Shown: positions 7,278 through 16,057, counted from the first letter of the stretch. The stretch is DNA of 25,913 nucleotides from a virus (IMGVR_UViG_3300042879_001540:1-25913); one strand, 5' to 3'. The notes: generated from the letters alone by a model not told the origin. Program-made: numbers and translations.

Positions 7278-9240
7278 TCTGTTGCTCCTGCGGTGGAGGT
7301 GGAGGCTGTGGCGGAGGCGGCGGGACCATGTACCGTGCCACGTCGATGTCCATGGCTCGTCCCCAGTCCTCCAGGAGTGCGTTGAACAGCTGCGGCTGCC
7401 CAGCCTGGAGCATGCCCTGCGCCACGGGCATCATGACCTGGAGGGCCTGGTTCATTTGTTCGACCTTGGTCCCCTTGTTGGGCTTTCTGGCGCTTCCAGC
7501 CTCAACGCGGTAGTCGAACTCACGGACGATCTCGTCCGGGCTCGCCGCCAGGACGTGCATCTGCCACGCACCCGCAGCCATGGGACCAAGCAGCGGGGCG
7601 ATGTCCTGCGGCTGTACCAGCCACCGGGCACAGAACGCCTCCTTCCGTGCCAGGAGGGACATGGCATCTTCCAGCTGGTTCGCCATGTCGTCTGGCCTGA
7701 CCGAGATTTGTTCACTCTTCACGGCGGCTTCTGCGGCTGACCTGAACTGATTTCTGGACATGCCGTAAATCAGCTCTGTCAGACCGACGCGCCGGTCGAA
7801 CAGGTTGGTGACCTCTGCCACAATTTGGAACAGCTCATTCGGCACGCCGGGAAGATTGAAGACGCTGATCACGTCATTCACTGAACGGCCGATCGCCTCA
7901 CTGATCTCTACGATCTTGAAGCCGGAATCATCGGAGTCCAGGATCTTGGCCTTCAGGTCGTTGTCCGCGGCCTTGGCGACACCGATAAGCGTCTGACTGG
8001 ATGTGGCGATCTTGGTGGCGATGAAACTCATCGCATAATTAATAAACCTCAACTCACCAATGCCGGGTTTGATGAGCGAGATGGGGTACGAATACCCCGG
8101 CTTGCCGTGCCACTGGAGGATGGTGCAGGGCCACCCGTCCGGCTCCACCCAGAACGGGATGGGCCACTGAGCCGATTGGAACAGTCGCTGCGGCAGGCCG
8201 CTCTCGTCCACCTCGTCCTGGATGATGTCCGGCGGCAGGTTCAGCGGATACGGCACGCCCTCGCAGACGACGATGTAGCAGAAGTCGCCCAGGGCATCGA
8301 ACTTGCCACGGAGCTTCTGGTCCGCATCCTTCAGGCGATCTCCGAACCCCGTCTTACTGTATATCTCCCAGTACGTGACGAGGTCGTTGGTCTTGCCGTT
8401 CTTCTTCTTGTTCTCGTAGCCCACCTCGCGGCGGCGGCTGCGTGAGTCGTAGGACTCGCTGTGACCCTTCAGGTCCTCTTCAGGGACACCGAACTTCTGG
8501 GCGACAAAGTCCCGTGAGTGCGTGCGGCGGCGGGCGATCCAGCGGATGTCCTGCTGGTCGTCTGCGTCCGGGTCCCAAAGGACGTTGTCGAACGTCTCAT
8601 AGAACGACCCGGCGACACGGGTTTCCGTTCCTGGGAACTGGTACAGCTCAGTAAACCAGCACCCAGCTCCTTTGATCAACGCCTCGTCCACCACCTTGCG
8701 GCTGTGGTCCTTGAGGTGCAGTTCGTTGGGCGTGTAATTCAGGTAGTCCTCCAGGAGCTTGGCGATGACGCCACGCTTCTCAGAGAGGAACTGGGTCTGC
8801 TGGACCAGCTGCTGGTACATCTGCATGCCCGGATCAGGCATCATCACCGGCTGGCCGTCCGGACCGATGACGGGCTGGCCATCAGGCCCCATCTGCGGCA
8901 CTGGAGGTTGGGGAAAGATCCCCAGCATCTGCGGGCTCACCATGGGGTACTGGCGAGCCGTGACGTTCCGCACCGGGTTGCGGTGATGGATCACCGCGCC
9001 GAAGAGGCGAACGGCCTCCCAAACGCGGTTGATGGTCATCCGGAAGGCCGGCGGAGCCAGACCTTTTACAAACCCCTTGACGCCCCGCGTGTAGTCATTG
9101 CGGAACATCCAGGCGTTCTCGCCGTCATAGAACTGCATGGCCTCATCAGCGTCCTCCTGAAAAGGCCGTTTGTGTTCCTTGGCGAGTTCGATCTTTTCCA
9201 GCCAACCTTGGACGATTGGCCGGAGCGGGTGTTCTTGCAT
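7252..9240 (-). CDS. Phage portal protein
   Basis: A 662-residue protein with the length and build of podovirus-type portals. These form a dodecameric ring at one capsid vertex, through which DNA enters and leaves. The N-terminal region has the acidic/aromatic DADEAMQFYDGENAW and a basic/hydrophobic patch. A Pro/Gly/Met-rich insertion sits at about 110-135 (PQMGPDGQPVIGPDGQPVMM). The long core contains NYTPNELHLKDHSRKVVDEA, a stem-like region, and KSEQISVRPDDMANQ near the C-terminal helical barrel. The last 30 residues are almost pure proline and glutamine. It lies near the large terminase (separated by one small gene), as usual. The terminal segment overlaps the next gene. Confidence 0.9.
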   Translation of the reverse strand: MQEHPLRPIVQGWLEKIELAKEHKRPFQEDADEAMQFYDGENAWMFRNDYTRGVKGFVKGLAPPAFRMTINRVWEAVRLFGAVIHHRNPVRNVTARQYPMVSPQMLGIFPQPPVPQMGPDGQPVIGPDGQPVMMPDPGMQMYQQLVQQTQFLSEKRGVIAKLLEDYLNYTPNELHLKDHSRKVVDEALIKGAGCWFTELYQFPGTETRVAGSFYETFDNVLWDPDADDQQDIRWIARRRTHSRDFVAQKFGVPEEDLKGHSESYDSRSRRREVGYENKKKNGKTNDLVTYWEIYSKTGFGDRLKDADQKLRGKFDALGDFCYIVVCEGVPYPLNLPPDIIQDEVDESGLPQRLFQSAQWPIPFWVEPDGWPCTILQWHGKPGYSYPISLIKPGIGELRFINYAMSFIATKIATSSQTLIGVAKAADNDLKAKILDSDDSGFKIVEISEAIGRSVNDVISVFNLPGVPNELFQIVAEVTNLFDRRVGLTELIYGMSRNQFRSAAEAAVKSEQISVRPDDMANQLEDAMSLLARKEAFCARWLVQPQDIAPLLGPMAAGAWQMHVLAASPDEIVREFDYRVEAGSARKPNKGTKVEQMNQALQVMMPVAQGMLQAGQPQLFNALLEDWGRAMDIDVARYMVPPPPPQPPPPPQEQQNANPPAGA

Positions 9241-9254
9241 GGCAGGGCCCTGGG

Positions 9255-9584
9255 CTACTGCTTATTGCCCCGCAGCTTCTGCTCCAGCATCGCAACCCGC
9301 TCGGAAAGCTGGGCGACACGCGGATCCCGCGGGGCGTAGGTCCAAGTGCCAAACCGCCGCCATTCCGTGCTGTCGTCCAGGCGAGGATCGTCCCGGTGGC
9401 GGACGCTGGGCTTCTCCACCCCGCCGTACCCAGGAGACAGGGCCCAGAGGGTGAGGGTGTCCTGGCCCACCTTGATGACGAACGCCATCACCTGCTCAGA
9501 CCCCTCATGAGCCTGATACAGCACCGTGTCGCCCACGGAGGCGGCCGGCATCTTCCAGTTCACTTTTTCGTCGGTCCCAGGCAT
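9255..9584 (-). CDS. Small beta-rich protein with coiled-coil end, terminase-portal junction
   Basis: A 109-residue protein. Residues 12-65 look like a small beta barrel (KMPAASVGDTVLYQ, FVIKVGQDTLTLWALSPGY). The C-terminal 22 residues form a helix with heptad-like spacing (RVAQLSERVAMLEQKL), so it probably oligomerises. It overlaps the large terminase stop by 25 bases and has AAAGGGA ahead of the ATG. I do not recognise a family. Its place between the DNA-packaging motor and the portal suggests a head-completion or assembly role. That is inference only. Confidence 0.75.
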   Translation of the reverse strand: MPGTDEKVNWKMPAASVGDTVLYQAHEGSEQVMAFVIKVGQDTLTLWALSPGYGGVEKPSVRHRDDPRLDDSTEWRRFGTWTYAPRDPRVAQLSERVAMLEQKLRGNKQ

Positions 9585-11239
9585 ACGTATCCCTTTCCGT
9601 CATCGCCCTGACGTTTCAGACGCTCGGCTCGCCATTTGACATACCACGGCTCAGGGCCTGGCCGGGCTGGCGGTTGGTGGTACTGCGGCTCATAGGCACA
9701 GAGGTATTCCAGGCATTGGCAGCTGTGGACCTCGCCGCGTGTGTTGGGCATGTCCGTGACGAACGGACCGTTGTTGGACTGCACCACCTTCTTCTTGTAC
9801 CGACGCAGCTCGCGGTACAGCTCTGGCACAGCGTTCTCCAGGAACTTCAGCTGAGTGCTGCCGTCACCGCGGATGTGCAGCATTTGCCGCACTAGGGCGG
9901 TTCTCGCCTGGATGTCGTCGGATCCGGGGACGAACTGGAATCCAGACATTTGTGCCCGGATGTTGCGTTCCCGGAGTTGCTCCGAATACAGGTCGCATGG
10001 CAGCCTGCCTGAACCAAGGTCCCTCAGTGTACCTCCGTGCATGTCCATGATGAAAGCGTAAAAGTGCTGCCCCTCGCACTTGGCCGCGAACGCCTCGCCC
10101 CAGATCAGGGCGTTGGCGTTCCGCAGGTACAGCTCGTCATAGACCAGGATGAACCGCTCGTCCGGAGGCACTGCTGCGAACACGCAGGCCATGACTGTGT
10201 GACCAGGGTCGATCGATACGTAGCGTGTCCAGTCAGGCGGAACGATGCCGTCCGGCAGTTCCGATCTGGGGAGGGTATGGACCATGGTGTTGAACGACGG
10301 GTACATGAGGATGGAGTCCTGAGTGAACTCGCCCTCTGCACGCATCCGCAGCTCGTCCACGCCCAGGGCTGACCACCGGGCGATGTTCTTTTCCTTTTCT
10401 TCTTTATCGATATGGTCGTTGTCCAGGAACCGCAGGACGAACTTCTTGATCTGCGGGTTTTCCTTACCCTCCTCGGCCTCCTTGTCTGCCCGCTCGCACA
10501 GGCCCAGCAGGGCGTCGTTCTTGGAGTGAGGCATGGCACTCCACACCAGCCGGCCCTTACGGTCAGCCAGGCGTGCCTGCATCTCACCCACCCACGCGGG
10601 ATTAGAGATATCCTCGTCCAAATGCACTAAATCGGCCTGAAAACCCTGGGGCGGCTCGCCCTCAGAGGAAAAGAAGTTGACCGTCCATCCATTGGTCAGG
10701 ACGACACGCTGGCAGTACCCGGCGTTCTTCAGCACCCATGACACGTCTTCGACCAGCCTGGGTGGAACCAAGGGTGGCGCTGGTTTCGTCTCGGCTCGGC
10801 GGGCGGCGTCCTGGCCCGGGCGGTACGCACGCCACTCGCCCGTCTCCAGGTCCTTGATGATCCGGAACGCACCGGCCTTGAAGAGCATGGGGTAGGCCAC
10901 CAGGCCGATGTGCGGCCAGTTCCGGCCCACCACCACTAGGTTGCCGCCCTCCTTGGGGTACTTGTCGAACGGATCAGTACCCGTCAATGCACGTGCGTCC
11001 TCTACGAACGTGGAGAGCGATTTGCCGGATCGGTTCCCGCCAAGCACTATCCGCTCAGACGCCATGCTGGCGTGCATCTGCTGCTGAAGCGGCATGGGCT
11101 CATACAGCCGAAGCGCTTCGATCTTCCGACTCTTCAGCTCCGCCTGGACCTCCTTGAGGTGGCCAAGCGTGTGCTGGGTCACGCCGGGGACGACCGGCGG
11201 CTTAGGATGGTCCGGGACCTTCCGCGGGTGCGGCTTCAC
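9560..11239 (-). CDS. terL: Terminase large subunit (ATPase and nuclease)
   Basis: About 559 residues. This motor subunit pumps DNA into the prohead and cuts the concatemer. The ATPase domain shows Walker A at about 67-74 (GGNRSGKS) and Walker B at 204-210 (LVHLDED), followed by SNPAWVGEMQARL and SAMPHSK. The RNase H-like nuclease domain shows Asp344 (YVSIDPG), Asp399 (FIMDMHGG) and HSCQCLEYLCAYEP near the end. I chose the GTG at 11237-11239 because GGAGG lies six bases ahead of it; an in-frame GTG 18 bases upstream has no such site. The gene overlaps the preceding gene by 38 bases. The ATG-less start and overlap suggest coupled expression with the zinc-finger protein. Confidence 0.93.
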   Translation of the reverse strand: MKPHPRKVPDHPKPPVVPGVTQHTLGHLKEVQAELKSRKIEALRLYEPMPLQQQMHASMASERIVLGGNRSGKSLSTFVEDARALTGTDPFDKYPKEGGNLVVVGRNWPHIGLVAYPMLFKAGAFRIIKDLETGEWRAYRPGQDAARRAETKPAPPLVPPRLVEDVSWVLKNAGYCQRVVLTNGWTVNFFSSEGEPPQGFQADLVHLDEDISNPAWVGEMQARLADRKGRLVWSAMPHSKNDALLGLCERADKEAEEGKENPQIKKFVLRFLDNDHIDKEEKEKNIARWSALGVDELRMRAEGEFTQDSILMYPSFNTMVHTLPRSELPDGIVPPDWTRYVSIDPGHTVMACVFAAVPPDERFILVYDELYLRNANALIWGEAFAAKCEGQHFYAFIMDMHGGTLRDLGSGRLPCDLYSEQLRERNIRAQMSGFQFVPGSDDIQARTALVRQMLHIRGDGSTQLKFLENAVPELYRELRRYKKKVVQSNNGPFVTDMPNTRGEVHSCQCLEYLCAYEPQYHQPPARPGPEPWYVKWRAERLKRQGDDGKGYVCLGPTKK

Positions 11240-11744
11240 TGAGGACCTCCACTGCACGGCTGACCGGCAGGGCCTTGAGCGTGATGGCCGTCTCCATCAG
11301 CCGCTGCCGCAGTTCCTCCTCCAGCTCGTCTTCGGTCCACACCGACAGGGGCTTCTTGGCACCGCCCATGGCTGTGTTGGCGTTCACCAGCCGCACCAGC
11401 GTCTCCAGCATCTTCGTCCGATGTGCCCCCCCAGGAGGCGAATCGTAGTACTGTTTCATGAACACATTGCCGAAACCACGCACGCCGCCGAAGTACTCCA
11501 GAAGGACTTCGATCAGCTCGGCACTGTGGGGGATCGTTGACCCGCCCAGCCTGGCAGCCTTGCAGAACACGTCCACCGCGTCCTGCTCTATGGCATCCAG
11601 CCGCGAGTCCTTCTTCTTCTTGCGGCGTTTTCGTTCGTAGGACGACCGGCACGTCTTGCATTTGGGGTGCATCCTGCCATCGGCGGAACGATGGAAACTG
11701 GTTTCTGGCAGCTCCTGCTTACATTCGATGCAGGTCTTCTTCAT
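11202..11744 (-). CDS. Zinc-finger protein in small-terminase position
   Basis: A 180-residue protein. The N-terminus has a four-cysteine zinc-binding pattern: Cys5 and Cys8 (CIEC), then Cys29 and Cys32 (CKTC), with FHRSADGRMHPK between. This is followed at once by a very basic stretch (ERKRRKKKKDSR). This finger type is often seen ahead of HNH nuclease domains, but I see no HNH residues here. The remainder is helical, with LIEVLLEYFGGVRGFGNVF, then MLETLVRLVNAN and EDELEEELRQRL. It lies directly upstream of the large terminase and overlaps it, so DNA recognition as the small terminase subunit is the best guess. A separate DNA-binding regulator is possible. Confidence 0.7.
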   Translation of the reverse strand: MKKTCIECKQELPETSFHRSADGRMHPKCKTCRSSYERKRRKKKKDSRLDAIEQDAVDVFCKAARLGGSTIPHSAELIEVLLEYFGGVRGFGNVFMKQYYDSPPGGAHRTKMLETLVRLVNANTAMGGAKKPLSVWTEDELEEELRQRLMETAITLKALPVSRAVEVLSEAAPAEGPGPS

Positions 11745-13123
11745 AGCTTGCAGTGCCAGACGTTCCCGTTAACCACGGGCACCAAGCCGCAATCAGCCAC
11801 CGCCCGCTTCACGCCATCGAATGCGTGGTAGTCATGGCCCGCCAGGATGTGCTTGGCCTTGGGCTTCCAGGCCAGGATGTCCTGCTTCACCGATTCGTAG
11901 TCATGCTCGGCATCGATGTAGACGATGTCGAACTGGCCGTCCCGGAACTTGGCTGCGGCGTCAGGCGACTTGGCCTTGACGGCGGAGATGTTCATGCCGG
12001 CGGTGTTGCGCTGGAACACCTCAAACGGTGACCCGGCCTGACCGTCGTACTGCTTGCACCCCTCGTCGTTGGTGTTGCCGCCCCACGTGTCCACGCAGGT
12101 CACGTGTGCTGCACCAGACTGCGACATGATGATCGCACTGCGGCCAGCCCATGAGCCGACTTCCAGCACCACCGGCTTGCGGCGATGCTCGTCGCGGAAC
12201 TTCTGCACCAGTGCAGCCAGGGCCTCGGCGTCAGACTGGGGCAGGTCCATGCCCATGTCGTTGAAGGTCTTTGGCAGCCAGGTTGGTTCCGGGAGATCCA
12301 TCAGCTTGGTGACGCAGCCGGCCTCTACCGCACCGCGGAGCTTCTCCGACACGTGGGCGGCTGTGATGATTACAGGCTTGCCAACGCACTTGGGCTTCCA
12401 ATGACCGGCCCAGGCGTCCCAGTTGCAGAACACCGGGTTGTATCCCAGCTTCTGGACGCCGACGAGCGACAGGTCCCTCGTCATCGTCACGTCTTCGGTG
12501 CTGGCCTTCTCTGCGGCGTAGCGGTCCTTCCACTCATAGTAGAACCAGGGCTTGTCCGCTTCAGACCGCGGCTCGGTCACGTCAAAGGCCCGCATGTCGT
12601 ACATGATCAGGCCGGTTGGCAGTGCGGCGCACTCCTGGATGCCGGTCATGTTGTGGCCGGTGTTCCGGTCATACATCTCCAGCTGGTAGTCCGGATTGGC
12701 GTGTTCCGACTGCATGTTCTGCCAGCGGAACACGTACACGCACTCCGCCGGAGGAGGGCCGCAGTAGGGGGCCCCAATCACACACGGGCCCTTGGGGTAG
12801 TGGTTCACCAGGAAGTCAAAGCTGCTGTGGAAGAACGGCTTCGCCCCTGGGTGGCCGGCGTTGATGTCCGGCTTCATGTCGGAGTCCACCATCACCAGCA
12901 CATCAAGCCCGTAGTCCCTGGCCATGAGGACGGCCCGGTTGCGGGTCATGGTGATAGGAGTGTCAGACAGGTTCCAGATGCGGACCTGTTCGATCCTGTC
13001 GGACTTGGACAGGTCTGCGACCAGCGGCACCATCCACTCTCGGATGTCAGGCACCTCGGAGGAGATGCCGCCGTTGCCGCCGTATGAGAACGTACAAAAT
13101 CCGACGTTGAACTTCTGGTGCAT
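11741..13123 (-). CDS. Fused glycosyltransferase and SAM-dependent methyltransferase
   Basis: A 460-residue two-domain enzyme. Residues 1 to about 250 are a GT-A type glycosyltransferase with DVLVMVDSDMKPD (DxD at 80-82), a preceding MTRNRAVLMARDYG, and PTGLIMYDMRAFD. From about residue 290 a class I methyltransferase follows. It has motif I VVLEVGSWAGRS (318-329), the ribose-binding acidic residue in CVDTWGG (Asp345), and FDIVYIDAEHDYESV (398-412) with LAGHDYHAF. This is the arrangement of family-24-like methyltransferases. Both sites look intact, so it may add a sugar and then methylate it, or act on two substrates. It overlaps the zinc-finger gene by four bases (ATGA). GGAG lies seven bases ahead of ATG, within a hairpin. 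Confidence 0.88.
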   Translation of the reverse strand: MHQKFNVGFCTFSYGGNGGISSEVPDIREWMVPLVADLSKSDRIEQVRIWNLSDTPITMTRNRAVLMARDYGLDVLVMVDSDMKPDINAGHPGAKPFFHSSFDFLVNHYPKGPCVIGAPYCGPPPAECVYVFRWQNMQSEHANPDYQLEMYDRNTGHNMTGIQECAALPTGLIMYDMRAFDVTEPRSEADKPWFYYEWKDRYAAEKASTEDVTMTRDLSLVGVQKLGYNPVFCNWDAWAGHWKPKCVGKPVIITAAHVSEKLRGAVEAGCVTKLMDLPEPTWLPKTFNDMGMDLPQSDAEALAALVQKFRDEHRRKPVVLEVGSWAGRSAIIMSQSGAAHVTCVDTWGGNTNDEGCKQYDGQAGSPFEVFQRNTAGMNISAVKAKSPDAAAKFRDGQFDIVYIDAEHDYESVKQDILAWKPKAKHILAGHDYHAFDGVKRAVADCGLVPVVNGNVWHCKL

Positions 13124-13128
13124 GCCTG

Positions 13129-13145
13129 GGCTCCAAGGGGGAGCC
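13129..13145 (-). promoter_or_regulatory. Hairpin enclosing the ribosome site of the fusion enzyme gene
   Basis: A perfect six-base inverted repeat (GGCTCC and GGAGCC, five-base loop) lies 5-21 bases ahead of the start of the glycosyltransferase-methyltransferase gene. The 3' arm contains the only good Shine-Dalgarno sequence, GGAG, so a folded transcript would hide it. It lacks a following T run, so it is not a terminator. A regulatory role is inferred from position. Confidence 0.5.
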
Positions 13146-13180
13146 GTCAGTGTACGGGCGGCCAGTATAGCGGTGCAAAC

Positions 13181-14479
13181 CTACCGGCGGCGTGTGCCCT
13201 GCGTGCGCGTCGGTGTCGGACGGGCCCGGCCGGGCGTTGCTTGCGTGCGGATGTACTCAGCCATAGCCGCCGACTGATCTTTTTTCTGGCTTGCAGGCTT
13301 AGGCGCTGGCAGCCAGCTACCCGTTTGCCCGGGTGCCCTGGGCTTCACGTATCGCATGCCAGTTTCCTGCTCTCGGCGCTTGATCTCCGCCTGGCGTGCC
13401 TCTTCGGTCATGATCTGCTCACCACTTGGCCCACGTCTCATTCCTGGAAGAAGTGGGTAGGACCAAGGGTCATTGGAGGACCAAGGAGCGGAAGAATTGG
13501 GCTGCGCAGCCGGCGGCGTATCCATGGCAGGGCCGCCTGGTGGGGCGTATTGCCGGCCGCCTGGCTGTGTGTAACCAGGAAAGCCCCAGTCCGCCATGCG
13601 GCCGGGCGGCCCCCCGTTGTCAACAATCAGGCCCATAACAGGCATTCGCGGCGCCACTGGCTGGCGAGGCGCAGGCTCAGGCTCGGCAACCACAGGCTGC
13701 CTTACTGGCGAAGCGTCCTGGTTCAGGCCAGGATTCATCATGTACTGGACGCGGCTCTGGTATTCAGCGTCTCGTCGCTGCTGCTCACTTCGCCATCCGC
13801 CTGGAGGTGGAGGTGGCGGCGTCCACGGGGCACGCTCAGGAGGCGGCGGAGCGGGCGGCGGAGCTGAGGCTGCGGGTTGAGTAGGCTGCTGCGGGTTTCG
13901 GAAAGCGGGCCAGTACTCACCGTTTGGGCCAATTGAACCATCCGTCAGCGGCAGGCCGTTGAGCAGGCCAGTGCCGGGGTTGATGGGCCGCGGAACATCA
14001 AACGCCGGCTGTGGCGCATACATCGGCGGTGCCGACTGCTGGCCCAGCTGGGAGATGAGCTGGTCCCGGAAGCCTTCAGGAGGAGTGAATCCGTACTGGC
14101 CGAACATGCCCATCAGTGCGTCCACGTTGCCAGTGGCAAACGGATTGCCCTGATACAGGCCATCCCTGATGTTGTTGGCCGCCTGCCCCCACGTGGCGCC
14201 TAAGTCCACTGGCTCCGGACGCTGGCCACCCATGACGCCCTGGTTGTACTGGGCCTGGTTCTGAAGGAACTGCTGGACGAATGCGTCCTGCTGGTTCTGG
14301 TATGTCTGAAGGTTGGGCATGGAGCCGAAGGGCGTCTGGACGCCCTGTGGCTTCTGGAATGCGCTCATGTTGAGCGGCGCGGACTGCGGTTGCGCTTCGG
14401 ATCCGGGCGTGTTTGTCCGTTCGCCCTTGCGGGACGTGAAGCCCATGAATGGATTGGACTGATTGCTACGTGTATCCAT
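13181..14479 (-). CDS. Long disordered proline/glutamine-rich protein
   Basis: A 432-residue protein starting at ATG 14477-14479, with AGGAG five bases ahead; the GTG two codons upstream is less likely. It is very rich in Pro, Gln, Gly and Ala. A Gln/Asn-rich segment is near residues 55-95 (FVQQFLQNQAQYNQ), and polyproline runs are around 210-235. The C-terminus is basic, RPTPTRTQGTRRR. Little ordered structure is expected apart from short helices such as ARQAEIKRREQETGM. No family is recognised. With its neighbour it separates capsid genes from the fusion enzyme. It may be a virion-internal or DNA-ejection protein, or a substrate for the glycosyltransferase. Confidence 0.75.
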   Translation of the reverse strand: MDTRSNQSNPFMGFTSRKGERTNTPGSEAQPQSAPLNMSAFQKPQGVQTPFGSMPNLQTYQNQQDAFVQQFLQNQAQYNQGVMGGQRPEPVDLGATWGQAANNIRDGLYQGNPFATGNVDALMGMFGQYGFTPPEGFRDQLISQLGQQSAPPMYAPQPAFDVPRPINPGTGLLNGLPLTDGSIGPNGEYWPAFRNPQQPTQPAASAPPPAPPPPERAPWTPPPPPPGGWRSEQQRRDAEYQSRVQYMMNPGLNQDASPVRQPVVAEPEPAPRQPVAPRMPVMGLIVDNGGPPGRMADWGFPGYTQPGGRQYAPPGGPAMDTPPAAQPNSSAPWSSNDPWSYPLLPGMRRGPSGEQIMTEEARQAEIKRREQETGMRYVKPRAPGQTGSWLPAPKPASQKKDQSAAMAEYIRTQATPGRARPTPTRTQGTRRR

Positions 14480-14510
14480 GACCACTCCTACGTAGATCGG
14501 ATGCCGTCAA

Positions 14511-15902
14511 TTACAGCAGGCTCCACTTCTGCTTGGCGTCACCGCCGTACCGCTGCGCGTACCATTCGTCAAACGGACGCGGACCCTGCCAGCCCGCCAG
14601 GAATTGCTGTTGACTTGCTGCGTCATTGCGTTGCGCGGATTGCCGTTCATTGAAGCGACGAGCCATTTCGGCGTCGAAGTCGGCAGGATTGCCTCGGTGC
14701 TGGCCGGCAAACAGATACGGGTCGTTCGGCATCGTACCCAAAGGCTTATCGAACTCTCTGGTGCGTTGACGGGATTGATGGTATTCGGCTGGGCTCATGT
14801 TGGCCCTTCGCTGTTCCTGCATCCATTCGTCTATGAACTTCTCACGGTCTTTGTACTGTGCGGCGCGTGGTGCGTCGTCACGCTCGGCCTGGCGCTTCTT
14901 GAGGAAGTCATCGCGGCTTATCTGCTGTCCGCCTTCCAGCGTGTTCAGGCGGTACAGAATGTCATCGTCCTGAGCGGATGTGCCGCCTGCTAGCTGCCGC
15001 CGCAGGCCCTGAATCTCATTGAATCTGGCCGTGGAATCCTGCTGCTTCTTGGCGTCTCCATACGCTGCCCCTAATTGCGTGGCGTACTCTGGGCTATAGC
15101 GTTGTTGGCCGACGCCTGCCGATGCGGCAGCGCGTTGCGCCGGCGTCCACTTGTTCCATTGATCGACCGCAGCCTTCTCCATTCGCTCAATAGCGGGCGA
15201 ACGTGCTTGGCCGGGCTGGTATCCGCTCCATTTGGCAAAGCCTGCATCTGTCCGCGGATCTACGCTGGCCGCGCCTCCAAGAGGCTCTAGGTCGCGCGGC
15301 GGCCCCGCATACGGCGTCCCCGTGCTGGCCGGTTGAATTGGTTGGGCCTGTCCCATTGTCGGCATTGGACCGCCGGTCTGCGGCCCCATGACGCTGGCGT
15401 ATGTGGGGAACGGGCCGCCCGTCGGATGGTTGACATAGTTGTTGGAACCCTGGCCGCTCCTCCATTCGTCATAGGTTGGGAATGGACCGCCGGTCTGAGG
15501 CTGGGATGGTGGAGTAGATGGCTGCGTCACGCCAGGAGAAGTTGGCGTCGGTCCGCCGGTTTGTGGCTGGCCTCGCATCCAATCGTCATAGGTTGGTATT
15601 TGGCCGCCCTGCTGCGATGACGTACCGCCACCGGAAGACTGAATTGGCTGGGCCTGACCCATGGTCGGCATTGGTCCGCCGGTCTGAGGCTGGCCACCGT
15701 AGGCAGGCATGCTCGCCGGCTGCGGGCGTGGAGTGGCTGGCCGGCTGCTGGGGGCCGGCTGCGACTGCTGGCTATAGATGTTGAACGTCGGTGCCTGCTT
15801 GGCCTGGCGCACCTGATTGCCGTAGGGGTCCATCTGCCCCTGGGCCCGCAGTTGATTCTGGCGACCACGTGATCCAAAACCGGCATGCCCAAACGCACTC
15901 AT
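14511..15902 (-). CDS. Repeat-bearing disordered protein with PQTGGP motifs
   Basis: A 463-residue protein. Residues 1-65 are Gln/Pro-rich. About residues 70-190 hold five or six units of P(Q)TGGPxPT, often followed by YDxW or MGQAQPIQ. The C-terminal 240 residues are charged and helical (KWTPAQRAAASAGVGQ, then EKFIDEWMQEQRRANM), ending FDEWYAQRYGGDAKQKW. The stop is 25 bases from the next gene. The start overlaps the upstream stop by four bases (ATGA). I do not recognise the family. The design, a repeated disordered linker with a helical end, fits an internal virion or scaffold-like protein. That is inference. Confidence 0.75.
   Translation of the reverse strand: MSAFGHAGFGSRGRQNQLRAQGQMDPYGNQVRQAKQAPTFNIYSQQSQPAPSSRPATPRPQPASMPAYGGQPQTGGPMPTMGQAQPIQSSGGGTSSQQGGQIPTYDDWMRGQPQTGGPTPTSPGVTQPSTPPSQPQTGGPFPTYDEWRSGQGSNNYVNHPTGGPFPTYASVMGPQTGGPMPTMGQAQPIQPASTGTPYAGPPRDLEPLGGAASVDPRTDAGFAKWSGYQPGQARSPAIERMEKAAVDQWNKWTPAQRAAASAGVGQQRYSPEYATQLGAAYGDAKKQQDSTARFNEIQGLRRQLAGGTSAQDDDILYRLNTLEGGQQISRDDFLKKRQAERDDAPRAAQYKDREKFIDEWMQEQRRANMSPAEYHQSRQRTREFDKPLGTMPNDPYLFAGQHRGNPADFDAEMARRFNERQSAQRNDAASQQQFLAGWQGPRPFDEWYAQRYGGDAKQKWSLL
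15332..15693 (-). repeat. Tandem coding repeats, PQTGGPxPT units
   Basis: About six units of 17-30 codons lie in frame. The outermost two encode the same 17 residues (PQTGGPMPTMGQAQPIQ) from nearly identical DNA. Others vary after PT (SPGVTQP, YDEWRSG, YASVMGP, YDDWMRG). The unit number could vary between related phages by slippage or recombination. Confidence 0.85.
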
Positions 15903-16051
15903 CGCTCGCCCTGCTTGTTGGTCATGGAATCAGTGCCCACGCCATACCCGTGGAGCATCCTGAGCCGCTCGGCATCCATCTGGGGCTCCGCCTGTCGCAC
16001 CTCATTGATGAGCTGCCGGAGGTAGTCCAGGTTGGGTATGGCTGCGTCCAT
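15899..16051 (-). CDS. Fifty-residue protein after the capsid terminator
   Basis: A short ORF, start MDAAIPNLDYLRQLINEVRQ and end TDSMTNKQGER. It is helical, acidic at first and then mixed. Its stop overlaps the start of the repeat protein by four bases (ATGA), the same junction type as confirmed neighbours, which argues that it is real. It starts seven bases past the T tract of the terminator. Read-through transcripts, or a promoter hidden near the hairpin, would be needed to express it. Function is unknown. Confidence 0.65.
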   Translation of the reverse strand: MDAAIPNLDYLRQLINEVRQAEPQMDAERLRMLHGYGVGTDSMTNKQGER

Positions 16052-16057
16052 CTATAG

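Noticed and set aside
12185-13087. Plus-strand open frame of 300 codons
   Set aside because: It mirrors the glycosyltransferase-methyltransferase fusion, whose motifs are clear on the other strand.
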